Assembly (NCBI GenBank): GCA_003990955.1
Contig: BIFV01000002.1
Span: 1 to 64,000, forward strand
From: Sporomusaceae bacterium FL31
GTDB taxonomy: Bacteria; Bacillota; Negativicutes; DSM-1736; Dendrosporobacteraceae
Direction of reading: 5' to 3'
Length of the DNA stretch: 64,000 bases
Position 1 is the stretch's first letter. The number at the start of each line of letters is the position of its first letter. The notes beneath the pieces are model-generated. The model was given only the letters and a program-made list of their open reading frames with translations, was not told the DNA's origin and did not search any database. Of the stretch, positions 37,898-48,008 are shown piece after piece. Position numbers and translations under genes: made by a program.

Positions 37898-38842
37898 ATG
37901 GATGCCATTTCTCATGCCCTCATTGGCCTTACTGTAGCTGGCTTATCAGGCCAACAACTTTCATTAGGTGATCCAGTTTATATCGCTACATTACTTGGCT
38001 CGCAAGCCCCGGACTTCGATATCATCGCTCAAATGCGAGGAAGCTTTTCATATATTAAGCAACATCGCTCCAGTTCTCACTCCCTTCTGGGCCTTGGGAT
38101 ATGGTCATTATTAATTGCTAGTGGTATTCAGCTATTTACTCCTCAGGTGCATTTTTCTATTTCTTTTCTGTGGGCTTTTGCTGGTGGGTTATCACATATT
38201 GTCGCTGATTATTTGAATACGCACGGCACAGCCTTATTCTGGCCTTATAAAAAGGAAAGAAAGAGCTGTAAGCTGCTTAACGTATTTGACCCAATTCTAC
38301 TTATACTCATGCTGGGAATATTACTACTTAAATTACCACCGCTGACTCATTCATTAGTCACCTTGCTCACTTGCGGTGTCTATATTATTGCTAGGCTGTA
38401 TCTCCGTTATCGCGCTAAGAATTGGCTGAAGCATCAATTTAGTGAGCAACAAATCAGCAACATAGCACTTATGCCCTCTTTAAAAAGAATTCTATTCTGG
38501 GATTTCGTGATTGAGACAGCCGAGAGTTTCATAGTTGGCAAAATAGGTGCACTCTATCCGATGATTGAAGTTAAAATGTCTTTACCCAAAAATCAGCATA
38601 GCTCTTATGCAACTGTCGAAGCCCAAAAAACAATTATAGGTGATTTTTTCACCAATTTTTCACCACTTATCTACTTTGAGGAAACCTATGATGATCATTT
38701 CCTGAGTGTAAATATCTACGATTTGCGTTACTTCATCAATCAGCAATTTCGCCACAGTGCCACAATAATATTTAACAAAGATTATATTCCAGTTGACTCT
38801 TATATGCTTTCTTATGGACGTAAAATTAAGATACCCTGTTAA
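37898..38842 (+). CDS. YdjM-like membrane-bound metal-dependent hydrolase
   Basis: 314-aa membrane protein of the YdjM/DUF457 family. The N-terminal MDAISHALIGLTVAGL, SQAPDFDIIAQM, KQHRSSSHSLLG and LSHIVADYLNTHGT carry the conserved His and Asp residues that predict metal binding. About four membrane segments are followed by a 150-residue soluble C-terminus. The substrate is unknown; family members have been annotated as phospholipase- or hydrolase-like without firm proof. AGGAGACGGAGG precedes the ATG. It is a single gene ending in a strong terminator. Confidence 0.85.
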   Translation: MDAISHALIGLTVAGLSGQQLSLGDPVYIATLLGSQAPDFDIIAQMRGSFSYIKQHRSSSHSLLGLGIWSLLIASGIQLFTPQVHFSISFLWAFAGGLSHIVADYLNTHGTALFWPYKKERKSCKLLNVFDPILLILMLGILLLKLPPLTHSLVTLLTCGVYIIARLYLRYRAKNWLKHQFSEQQISNIALMPSLKRILFWDFVIETAESFIVGKIGALYPMIEVKMSLPKNQHSSYATVEAQKTIIGDFFTNFSPLIYFEETYDDHFLSVNIYDLRYFINQQFRHSATIIFNKDYIPVDSYMLSYGRKIKIPC

Positions 38843-38871
38843 GGACCAGTCAAAACCGACTGGTCCTTTTC
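38841..38871 (+). terminator. Terminator of the YdjM-like gene
   Basis: AAGGACCAGTC / GACTGGTCCTT stem with a 6-base loop and T-rich end, touching the stop codon. Confidence 0.9.
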
Positions 38872-38964
38872 CCATAAATCAGTACAAAAAACTAAAAATA
38901 TAGCGCCACTGCTTTCGTCGGCGAATAATCTATACTATAGCACGACGAAAGGTTGTTGATACTT

Positions 38965-40170
38965 ATGTTAAAAAAGTTCCTCTTAATAACTTTAATCATC
39001 ACATTTAGTTTTTGTCAATTGAATACAGCTGCAGCAAGTAAAGAATGGACTCAGGAAGAAAAGCTTGCAAAGATTAGCAAACCTGCAGTTGTCCGCATAT
39101 GGGCATATTATTACGCAACCTGGGCAATCGGCAACCATCAAATCCTCACAGCTCATGGTGGCTTTGGGTCTGGAGCTTTCATAAATTCTGAAGGATACGT
39201 AGTTACTAACGCACATGTAGTCGATGTTTGTAGCCATGCTGACAAACAGAAATGGGAAAATCTAGCTTGGCAATTAGTATACACACTTGTGGAAAATTAC
39301 CAGGTTAACAAAGAACAAGCAATAGCCCTCATTAATCAGGGCTATGCCCATATCGGCAAAATACACATGGTTAACGTCGTCGTAACCCCTGGCGGCGAGG
39401 AACTGCCCTTTGAGTTAAAAGAGATTGGCTCTCCCGCTGGTCAAAAGGACAGTAAAGATATTGCAATCATCAAAGTTGCGGGCCAAAATTACCCTACCAT
39501 CCGATTAAGTGGTTCTGATAAAACTCGTACTGGCGAGCGAATTTTTGTTGCTGGTTATCCAAGTGCCGGAGATTTAAAAGCGATGGGTTCAGTAAAATCA
39601 TATCTGGAATGGTCATGGTCACCGGGGTCAGTTTCTTCAGATAAAAAAACGACAGCCCAAGGCACTCCGCTCATCCAGATTAATGCAGAAGGAGTAACGC
39701 CAGGAAACTCTGGAGGACCGGTATTTAATAGCGATGGTCATGTCATTGGTCTGCTTACATTTTATATGAATACCAAAGACGGCCCAAACGGTCCGCTATA
39801 TTGCCTGGATGCAGCGACAATTCAAGAATATATTCGTAAAGCTGGCACCAGCAACAACGAAAGCCTTACAAACAGGTCTTATCGGCAAGGTCTTGAACTT
39901 TATTGGAACGGCTATTACAGTAAGGCCTTGTCCAAGTTTGAAGAAACCAGGCGCTTATACGCCAATCATTCCGAGGTAGACATTCTGATAGCCGAATGCC
40001 AGCAAAATATCATCGAAGGTAATGACAAATGCTACTGGCCTGATTACTACGGTTATTTTTCACTTTTTGCACTATTGTTTGCAACCGCCTTAGCCATCTA
40101 TTATAAACGTAAAAAATCAGCAAAAATCAAATTACTAAATAATTGCCACGATAATAACACCGGAAAGTAG
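38965..40170 (+). CDS. Secreted trypsin-like serine protease with TPR-like and membrane C-terminus
   Basis: About 401-aa exported protease. The signal peptide (LKKFLLITLIITFSFCQLNTAAA) is followed by a trypsin-like domain with all catalytic residues: His in TNAHVV, Asp in KDIAIIK and Ser in GNSGGP. A TPR-like helix pair follows (QGLELYWNGYYSKALSKFEE). A C-terminal membrane segment precedes KRKK, so the protease domain should face the outside while anchored at the membrane. No PDZ domain is seen, unlike DegP/HtrA. The ATG at 38965 is chosen; TTG codons at 38953 and 38956 are alternatives, and the Shine-Dalgarno GAAAGG is weak. The role is unknown, envelope quality control is possible. Confidence 0.85.
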   Translation: MLKKFLLITLIITFSFCQLNTAAASKEWTQEEKLAKISKPAVVRIWAYYYATWAIGNHQILTAHGGFGSGAFINSEGYVVTNAHVVDVCSHADKQKWENLAWQLVYTLVENYQVNKEQAIALINQGYAHIGKIHMVNVVVTPGGEELPFELKEIGSPAGQKDSKDIAIIKVAGQNYPTIRLSGSDKTRTGERIFVAGYPSAGDLKAMGSVKSYLEWSWSPGSVSSDKKTTAQGTPLIQINAEGVTPGNSGGPVFNSDGHVIGLLTFYMNTKDGPNGPLYCLDAATIQEYIRKAGTSNNESLTNRSYRQGLELYWNGYYSKALSKFEETRRLYANHSEVDILIAECQQNIIEGNDKCYWPDYYGYFSLFALLFATALAIYYKRKKSAKIKLLNNCHDNNTGK

Positions 40171-40284
40171 CGCAACTCTCATACACAGCAATATTTACCA
40201 TAGTGCTATGAACAAGGACTTCGCTCTAACTCGGCGAATATCTCTTTTATTAAAATTATTTTATGTAAAGTGGGGAAGTTGTTG

Positions 40285-41160
40285 GTGTTAAAATTTATAG
40301 TTCTTATTTTATTTGTATTTTGCTCCTTTTTTACAAGCATACAGCTAGCAAATGCTGCAAGTGTCTCGTTAGGAAGCTGGCACGTAACTGGATCGCAAAT
40401 GTGGCACACTTCTTTCCCGCTTTATCCCAATAGCAACGGCGCGTCCGAATTAGTCTACCCACACTCAGGCAACTACATCACAGGCAGTTTTGAAACTGAA
40501 ACAGGCAAAAACAAATCATTCCGCATTGATGGGGGTTTTATGGGAAATATTCGCCCAGGAACAGGTAGTGATTCAGACTGGAACTATCAGGTGGGCGGAA
40601 ATCAACTTTGGTATTATGGCGAATTTAAAACAACCGGTTCTGCTAGTTATATCAACTTGAACTGGATAACTCATCAAAATAAGAATACAAGCATTTTTTA
40701 TGGCTATAGTTACAATCGTAACCATTATCAAATGACTGATGGTATTTACTACATAAATGATTATCAAATTGAATCGCCGCCCCAGCAGCTTTTTGGTCTT
40801 GATTCAGCCTATACCATGACCTATCAAGGGCCTCATATTGGTATTAGTACTGAGAAAAAGGTTACGCCAAAAATTAGCGCCGTAGGATCAATTAAATACT
40901 CACCACTTGCACTCGCCCAAGGTCACGGCAATTGGAACTTACGTGACTTAGAATTCAACCATACCGGATCAGCACAAATGCTTGATACTATGGCCGGAGT
41001 ACGCTTTGCTTTAAGTTCAAGCAGCACATTTACGGTTGGTTATCGCTATCAGTGGTTAAGTTTATATAAAGGTCAGGAAGACTTGAACTCAGATATTAGT
41101 TGGGACAAAGCCACGAATATCCAGAAAGGAATCTACTTTTCCGGTACCACATATTTTTAA
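40285..41160 (+). CDS. Probable outer-membrane beta-barrel protein
   Basis: About 291-aa exported protein. A signal peptide ends in ANAAS. The rest is a chain of alternating aromatic/polar strands rich in Gly, Tyr, Trp and Asn (YWNYQVGGNQLWYYGEF-like segments, GYSYNRNHYQ, TFTVGYRYQWLSLY). The final residue is Phe (YFSGTTYF), the hallmark recognised by the BAM machinery. No cytoplasmic or TM-helix feature is seen after the signal. It looks like an omptin-sized barrel, but no protease motif is claimed. The GTG at 40285 has a GTGGGGA purine run upstream; a GTG at 40270 has none. It is good evidence for a diderm envelope. Confidence 0.8.
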   Translation: MLKFIVLILFVFCSFFTSIQLANAASVSLGSWHVTGSQMWHTSFPLYPNSNGASELVYPHSGNYITGSFETETGKNKSFRIDGGFMGNIRPGTGSDSDWNYQVGGNQLWYYGEFKTTGSASYINLNWITHQNKNTSIFYGYSYNRNHYQMTDGIYYINDYQIESPPQQLFGLDSAYTMTYQGPHIGISTEKKVTPKISAVGSIKYSPLALAQGHGNWNLRDLEFNHTGSAQMLDTMAGVRFALSSSSTFTVGYRYQWLSLYKGQEDLNSDISWDKATNIQKGIYFSGTTYF

Positions 41161-41185
41161 AAATCCGCTTGTCTTATAAGCAACA

Positions 41186-41232
41186 AATCACTTGAGTGAT
41201 ATTTCACTTCAAGCGATTCTATTGCTTTTTTA
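41186..41232. terminator. Convergent terminator between the barrel protein and terC
   Basis: AATC-CTTGA-GTGA stem with its complement (41204-41217), followed on the plus strand by CTATTGCTTTTTT. It serves the barrel gene and probably terC. Confidence 0.7.
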
Positions 41233-41883
41233 ATGTATTTTTTTCTTAGCTGAGACTGTATTCATGACTAGAACAAAAGCAGCAAAGGCCATTGAAATAG
41301 CTTCAGTACCCCAAGGAACTTCCGCTAATATTGAACTCAGCTTTTGCTCACTCCCTACCATATCGCCTGCCGTCCATCCCAAAAAAGCTGCTCCGACAAT
41401 GATAATAATTGGCCAGCGCACAATCAAAACATTGATTAGTTTGCTTCCCCAGATAATGATTGGGATACTTATGGCTAAACCGATGGCCAATAGAGTAATA
41501 TTTCCTTTAGCCACACCAGCAATGGCGATGACATTGTCCAAGCTCATCACTAAATCAGCCGCAATGATGGTTCTGATTGCCTCACCTAAATTAGCAGTAG
41601 CCTTTACATTTTCATGCTCAGCCTCCTGCCTAACTAATTTAACCGCTATCCAAAGCAGTAAAAGTCCGGCAAGAAGCTGCAGATAAGGGATCTTTAATAA
41701 ATAAATGGCCATAAACGTTAATAGTATACGCAATATGATAGCACCAGCACCCCCGAGTATCACAGCATACTTCCGGCGCTTTCCCGATAAATTTCGACTG
41801 GCGAGGGCAATGACCAGTGCATTGTCACCACTCAGGACGATATTAATGGTAATAATGCTAATTAACCCAACAAAATAATCCAT
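41230..41883 (-). CDS. TerC/YjbE family integral membrane protein
   Basis: About 217-aa TerC-family protein with seven or so membrane segments. Conserved acidic motifs are NIVLSGDNALVIALA and ADLVMSLDNVIAIAG, thought to bind metal ions. TerC/YjbE proteins have been linked to manganese export and metal loading of exported proteins. The ATG at 41883 (MDYFVGL) has GGTG about 9 bases upstream. No Mn riboswitch is visible in the 200 bases upstream. Single gene. Confidence 0.9.
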   Translation of the reverse strand: MDYFVGLISIITINIVLSGDNALVIALASRNLSGKRRKYAVILGGAGAIILRILLTFMAIYLLKIPYLQLLAGLLLLWIAVKLVRQEAEHENVKATANLGEAIRTIIAADLVMSLDNVIAIAGVAKGNITLLAIGLAISIPIIIWGSKLINVLIVRWPIIIIVGAAFLGWTAGDMVGSEQKLSSILAEVPWGTEAISMAFAAFVLVMNTVSAKKKIH

Positions 41884-42042
41884 CCTTATCACCAACTAAA
41901 AAGATTTTCGGATTATTATTATTGCCATAAAAAATATCATAATGTTGGTATTAATAGCCAGATAATCGTTGCAATGACTATTCTGATCTTATTCAACTGT
42001 GACAATAAGTATTCTGCCTAAACGCAAAGATCTATCCAAAGC

Positions 42043-42075
42043 AAAAAACCAGGAGACAGCTGCTCCTGGTTTTTC
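42043..42075 (-). terminator. Terminator of the glycerol operon
   Basis: AAAAACCAGGAG / CTCCTGGTTTTT stem with a 7-base loop just after the DUF1667 gene. Confidence 0.9.
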
Positions 42076-42081
42076 TTAACA

Positions 42082-42465
42082 CTAGTTTTCATTTACACGT
42101 CTGGCTAAATCACGGGTAGCTACGATATCAACACCTAATCCTAAAATATTAGCGTAGATGATATCACCTTCTTTTATTGGTGCTGTAACCTTAACACCAG
42201 CTAAACAGCGAGCTGCTGCAATCACTTTACCTTTTGGCAGGGGTATATTAGAAGCAACAGGCAGCAGGTTTAATTCACCATCTGTAACTTTGACTGTAGT
42301 AGTCAGCATTCTTTTAGGACTCGTGACTTCCAACTGCGCATATTCAATACCACGTTTACAAGTATACCCGGTCGCAGTTTTAAACTCACCGTTTTCCAGG
42401 GTGACTTCACCACCGCAGCCCATTGGACAAACAATACAACTAATTTTACGAACAGCTTGAGTCAT
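42082..42465 (-). CDS. DUF1667 iron-sulfur-type protein
   Basis: 127-aa protein of the DUF1667 family, typically encoded with anaerobic glycerol-3-phosphate dehydrogenases in Firmicutes. An N-terminal cysteine set (CIVCPMGCGG, then CKRG) suggests a metal or Fe-S site; the C-terminus has APIKEGDIIYANILGLGVDIVATRDL. It overlaps the preceding oxidoreductase by four bases. It probably completes the electron-transfer module of the GlpA-like enzyme. The precise role is unknown. Confidence 0.85.
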   Translation of the reverse strand: MTQAVRKISCIVCPMGCGGEVTLENGEFKTATGYTCKRGIEYAQLEVTSPKRMLTTTVKVTDGELNLLPVASNIPLPKGKVIAAARCLAGVKVTAPIKEGDIIYANILGLGVDIVATRDLARRVNEN

Positions 42466-43742
42466 GCTTTCACCGCCTGTCTAGTTGTTACAACAACAAA
42501 TTCACCCGCATCGGCAAATTTATCAATCGGAATTTCCAGAACAATCATTTCACCAGGTTTAGCAATTGGTAATCGTTTAGTTGCCAGTACTTTTCCCTGA
42601 GCACCGACAACTTCGACAAGTAGCTTTTCTTCAGGCTTGCCAACTCGCATAAATAAACGCACTGGATCAATACTTGCATGATCTAGGACAATTTTTTGAG
42701 GGACAACTGTCCTAATCGCATTCTCAGCAAGTATATTAATTGTACGATAGTTTTCTGGCAGCTTTCCTTGTGCGTATAACGCAGCATACTTACCAGCAAT
42801 TTCGCCTTCCTCTGATACAAAATCTACTAGATCATGAACATGAACTACATTACCTGCTGCAAAGAACCCGGTCAGAGAGGTTTGGCGCCGCTGGTCAACA
42901 ACCGGACCATTTGTTTTTGTATCTAATGAAACGCCTACTTCTTCAGATAACTCATTTTCGGGAATTAGACCTACTGATAAGAGTACGCAATCACATTCAA
43001 TGTCAAATTCAGTACCAGCAATTGGTTTCATATTTGCATCTACTCTTGCACAAGTCACTCCAGTTACGCGATCCTGACCATGAATAGCAACAATGGTATG
43101 AGCCAAATGCAATGGAATCTCATAATCATCCAAGCATTGTACGATATTCCGAGTTAAGCCATTCGAGTATGGCATAATCTCCAATACGGCCTGAACATCC
43201 GCGCCCTCTAGGGTCAGTCGTCTGGCCATAATTAAACCAATATCACCAGAACCTAAAATAACTATTTTCTTTCCCGGAATATAGCCTTCCATATTAACCA
43301 TACGCTGGGCCGCTCCGGCAGTGAATACTCCTGCTGGGCGTTTACCGGGAATTCGAATTGCACCTCTAGTTCTCTCCCGACATCCCATAGTAAAAATAAC
43401 AGCCTTCGCCTGAACTTCGAAAACGCCTAACTCTGGGTTCACTGCTAAAACAGTTTTATTTTGCTTAACCTCTAATACCATAGTATCAAGCAATACTTCA
43501 ACCTCTGGATGTTCCTGAACTAATTTAATATACCGCTGGGCATAGCCCGGACCAGTAAGTTCCTGATGAAAGCGATGCAGGCCAAAGCCATTATGAATAC
43601 ATTGCTGCAAAATACCGCCAAGCTCCCGGTCACGTTCAATGACCAGAATATTCTTGGCGCCATTTAGTTTAGCACTATGTGCAGCAGCTAAACCAGCTGG
43701 GCCGCCGCCAACTATGACTAGATCATATAACCGTTTATTCAT
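42462..43742 (-). CDS. FAD/NAD-dependent pyridine nucleotide-disulfide oxidoreductase
   Basis: 426-aa flavoprotein. The FAD dinucleotide site is VGGGPAGLAAAHSAK at the N-terminus. A second GSGDIGLIMARRL NAD-binding motif lies mid-protein, followed by SVGLIPENEL and the TGFFAAGNVVHVHDLVD domain. It lies between the GlpA-type dehydrogenase and the DUF1667 protein with 8- and 4-base overlaps, so the three act as one complex. Family context suggests transfer of electrons from glycerol-3-phosphate to NAD or another carrier. Confidence 0.88.
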   Translation of the reverse strand: MNKRLYDLVIVGGGPAGLAAAHSAKLNGAKNILVIERDRELGGILQQCIHNGFGLHRFHQELTGPGYAQRYIKLVQEHPEVEVLLDTMVLEVKQNKTVLAVNPELGVFEVQAKAVIFTMGCRERTRGAIRIPGKRPAGVFTAGAAQRMVNMEGYIPGKKIVILGSGDIGLIMARRLTLEGADVQAVLEIMPYSNGLTRNIVQCLDDYEIPLHLAHTIVAIHGQDRVTGVTCARVDANMKPIAGTEFDIECDCVLLSVGLIPENELSEEVGVSLDTKTNGPVVDQRRQTSLTGFFAAGNVVHVHDLVDFVSEEGEIAGKYAALYAQGKLPENYRTINILAENAIRTVVPQKIVLDHASIDPVRLFMRVGKPEEKLLVEVVGAQGKVLATKRLPIAKPGEMIVLEIPIDKFADAGEFVVVTTRQAVKA

Positions 43743-45213
43743 GACCTGTCACCTCACAATCTCCCGGCATTTTTTCGTAAAACAAATAGGACTCAGCGGA
43801 TTCCTTTCTAACTTGGGAAACCGAGATATTTAGTTCACGCGCAAGAATCGCTGTCACCCTTGGTCCACAAAATCCTCCTTGACAGCGTCCCATTCCTGCT
43901 CGCGTACGGCGCTTAACACCATCAACAGTTTTAGCCCCGCAAGGCTGCTGAATAGCAGCGACAATTTCACCTTCGGTAATGGTTTCGCAACGACAAATGA
44001 CACGGCCATAGAGAGGGTTTTCTTCTATAGCAGCTTGTTTCTCGGCCAAGCTTAACTCCTTAAATACAATGGGCTTCGGATTATGTGAATTAAACGAAGG
44101 TTTTGGCTTTAGCTCCACGCCATTTAGTTTGAGTATCTCAGCAACAACTTCAGCGATTGCTGGGGCTGCAGTCAATCCTGGGGATTGAATGCCAGCCGCA
44201 TGAATAAGCCCGGCGACAAACTCAGAATTTCTTATTACAAAATCACCACAATCAGCTGCAGCTCGAACTCCGGAGAATTGAGTAATCGCTTCTCTAAGCG
44301 GCAAGTTAGGTAGTAATTCTTGTGCTCTATCAATAATTTCAGACATACCAGTTGGACTTGTTGATATATCCTCTTTATTCGCAATTTCTTGTGCATTTGG
44401 ACCAATAAAGATATTACCATGAACGGTAGGACAAACTAAAATTCCCTTACTGAACTTACTAGGAGCTGGAAAAACAACAGTATTAACTAAATTGCCAACC
44501 TTTCGATCAAATAAAATATATTCACCTTTGCGAGGTGTAATAGAAAAACTATCATCACCAGCTAAGCGACTAATGTCATCTGCATAAACGCCTGCCGCAT
44601 TGATAACATAGTTGCAGCCGATAAAGCCCTTTGGCGTTTGAACACCAACAACTTTACCTGCTTCTGCTACAATTTTCTCTGCAGGGCATTCAGTAAACAG
44701 CCGGACCCCATTACTAATTGCATTATCCGCGAACGCTACAGCAGCGCCAAACGGCAAGAAGATGCCAGCCGACGGTGCCCACAGAGCTCCTTTTACATCT
44801 TTAGATAAATTCGGTTCCTTTAATAACACTTCATCTTTTGTCAATAACGCTAACCCTGGAACCTTATTTTGCTGCCCACGTTCCAGTAGTTCTTTCAGTG
44901 TCACCATATCCTCGTCGGTTTTAGCAACAACCAATGAGCCTGTCCACTTAACATCTAAATGAAGCTCTTTCTCTAGTTCATGATACATCGCATTGCCACG
45001 AACATTCAGTTTTGCTTTAAGCGTATCTGGATGAGCATCAAATCCAGCATGAAGGATAGCACTATTGGCTTTGGTCGTTCCTGCAGCGATGTCAGGCTGT
45101 TTTTCGATAAGGATCACGTCAAGCTGGTACTTGGATAGTTCACGGGCAATTGCTGTGCCTACTATACCACCGCCGATGATCACGACATCTGCTTTGGTTT
45201 CATTTTGCATCAT
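43735..45213 (-). CDS. glpA: GlpA-type FAD glycerol-3-phosphate dehydrogenase with BFD [2Fe-2S] domain
   Basis: 492-aa dehydrogenase of the anaerobic GlpA type. The FAD-binding DVVIIGGGIVGTAIARELS is followed by the DAO domain with FSGVRAAADC. A C-terminal BFD-like [2Fe-2S] domain holds CRCETITEGE, then CGAKT and GMGRCQGGFCGP. It should oxidise glycerol-3-phosphate to dihydroxyacetone phosphate. Function is inferred from glpF and glpK upstream on the same strand. GGGAGTG lies before the ATG ATG. The 21-bp repeat tract separates it from glpK. Confidence 0.88.
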   Translation of the reverse strand: MMQNETKADVVIIGGGIVGTAIARELSKYQLDVILIEKQPDIAAGTTKANSAILHAGFDAHPDTLKAKLNVRGNAMYHELEKELHLDVKWTGSLVVAKTDEDMVTLKELLERGQQNKVPGLALLTKDEVLLKEPNLSKDVKGALWAPSAGIFLPFGAAVAFADNAISNGVRLFTECPAEKIVAEAGKVVGVQTPKGFIGCNYVINAAGVYADDISRLAGDDSFSITPRKGEYILFDRKVGNLVNTVVFPAPSKFSKGILVCPTVHGNIFIGPNAQEIANKEDISTSPTGMSEIIDRAQELLPNLPLREAITQFSGVRAAADCGDFVIRNSEFVAGLIHAAGIQSPGLTAAPAIAEVVAEILKLNGVELKPKPSFNSHNPKPIVFKELSLAEKQAAIEENPLYGRVICRCETITEGEIVAAIQQPCGAKTVDGVKRRTRAGMGRCQGGFCGPRVTAILARELNISVSQVRKESAESYLFYEKMPGDCEVTGHE

Positions 45214-45261
45214 ATCACTCCCTTTTAAACATTACACCCTTTTTATATCTAAGCTATCTAA

Positions 45262-45380
45262 ACAAGTCAAAAGCAATAAAAGACAAGCCAAAGGCAATAT
45301 CCAACAAGCCAAAGGCAATAAAAGATAAACTAAAAGCAAGAAAAGACGATAGAAGGGTAATAAAAAACGATCCAAAGGCG
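45262..45380. repeat. 21-bp tandem repeat tract, five to six decaying units
   Basis: Units begin at 45262, 45283, 45304, 45325, 45346 and 45367. The first three share ACAAG(C/T)CAAA(A/G)GCAATA; later ones diverge. Each carries A-runs about 10 bases apart, as in curved DNA. It lies between glpK and the dehydrogenase gene. Confidence 0.8.
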
Positions 45381-45403
45381 TCTGCTGATGAAGCTGACGC
45401 CTT
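45375..45403. terminator. Hairpin after the repeat tract
   Basis: AAGGCGTC / GACGCCTT stem with a 13-base loop, about 90 bases after the glpK stop on the minus strand. No T-run follows, so it may be an mRNA processing or partial stop site between glpK and glpA. Confidence 0.5.
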
Positions 45404-45495
45404 AATATGGACCGTCTCTATTTTCTCTAGCCCTTATTTAGTTTGTGTTACCACATTGATTAAGCAATGATCGGGCAAATGCTTTAAGAAAGAAC

Positions 45496-47013
<1,518 letters not shown>

Positions 47014-47059
47014 TTATTTTCATAGATTATTAATTGACTCTAATTAACCCAATTCGTTA

Positions 47060-47785
47060 TTACATTAAACCAATTGCATGGCCAACAAAATAGGCAACTA
47101 CCGCACCAGCCATAGGTCCAACTACAGGAATCCAAGCATAGCCCCAATCTGAGCCGCCTTTTCCAGCAATCGGAAGAATAGCATGTGCAATACGAGGACC
47201 AAGGTCACGTGCTGGGTTCAAAGCATAACCAGTAGGACCACCTAAGCACAAACCTAATGCCCAAACCAGAATACCAACTAGATAGGGTCCGAATCCTGGA
47301 GGAATGCTGCCGGTGTTCTTAGAAAAGATTGCAAAAATCATTAGAACAAGCATGGCTGTGGCAATAATTTCACAAAGCAAGTTTGCACCAGTGTTACGAA
47401 TAGCTGGAGCTGTGCAGAAAATTGCAAGTTTAGCACCTTTGTCCTCAGTAATCTCCCAGTGTGGTAGGAATGCTAACCAACAAATAGCAGCTCCTACGAT
47501 ACCACCAAGCAGTTCAGCACCCATTGTCGCAATAGCTTGTGGTGCAGTGTATACACCCATAAATGTTTTAGCTAGCGTAACTGCTGGATTTAAATCGGCT
47601 TGAGGAGCCCCAGTAGCTACTGCTGAGAATACCCCCAAAGTTACCGCAAAAGCCCAGCCTGCTGTGATAACCATCCATCCTGCCCCTTCAGCCTTCGACT
47701 TTTTCAACAGGCAGTTTGCAACAACACCGCAACCGAAAATCATTAATACCATCGTTCCAAAGAACTCGCCGAAAAGATTTGTCAT
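47060..47785 (-). CDS. glpF: Glycerol uptake facilitator
   Basis: 241-aa MIP-family channel for glycerol. Both NPA boxes are present (LNPAVTLA near residue 65 and LNPARDLGP near 190), with six membrane segments. The Asp after the second NPA (NPARD) marks an aquaglyceroporin rather than a water channel. The leader contains a terminator-type hairpin and GlpP is encoded just upstream, so expression is likely controlled by antitermination. Confidence 0.95.
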   Translation of the reverse strand: MTNLFGEFFGTMVLMIFGCGVVANCLLKKSKAEGAGWMVITAGWAFAVTLGVFSAVATGAPQADLNPAVTLAKTFMGVYTAPQAIATMGAELLGGIVGAAICWLAFLPHWEITEDKGAKLAIFCTAPAIRNTGANLLCEIIATAMLVLMIFAIFSKNTGSIPPGFGPYLVGILVWALGLCLGGPTGYALNPARDLGPRIAHAILPIAGKGGSDWGYAWIPVVGPMAGAVVAYFVGHAIGLM

Positions 47786-47870
47786 ACCTGCTTCCCCCTT
47801 AATATAATTTTTTAATAAGTCCTGACCTGCGCTACTTGGTTATCAGCTCCTTTTAATAAATTTGGATCGG

Positions 47871-47930
47871 GACGAAAAAAAGAAGTTCAAAACAAACCTA
47901 GCCATCAGCTAAATCTACAATGAACTTCTC
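47871..47930 (-). promoter_or_regulatory. glpF leader terminator, probable GlpP antitermination site
   Basis: On the minus strand GAGAAGTTCA (47930-47921) can pair with TGAACTTCT (47889-47881), which runs straight into seven T residues, about 95 bases before glpF. In Bacillus the glpP product with glycerol-3-phosphate prevents termination at such leaders. The GlpP gene lies immediately upstream. Confidence 0.75.
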
Positions 47931-48008
47931 TTATCTCTCTCGTCCAATTTATTCACTTAATAATAGATATTAGACATTTGTCGCAATATTCCTGCAAATC
48001 AAAAAAAT

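Noticed and set aside
45065..45328. Plus-strand frame ending in a heptad-like repeat
   Set aside because: Mostly antisense to the dehydrogenase gene; the apparent heptads only reflect the 21-bp DNA repeat.
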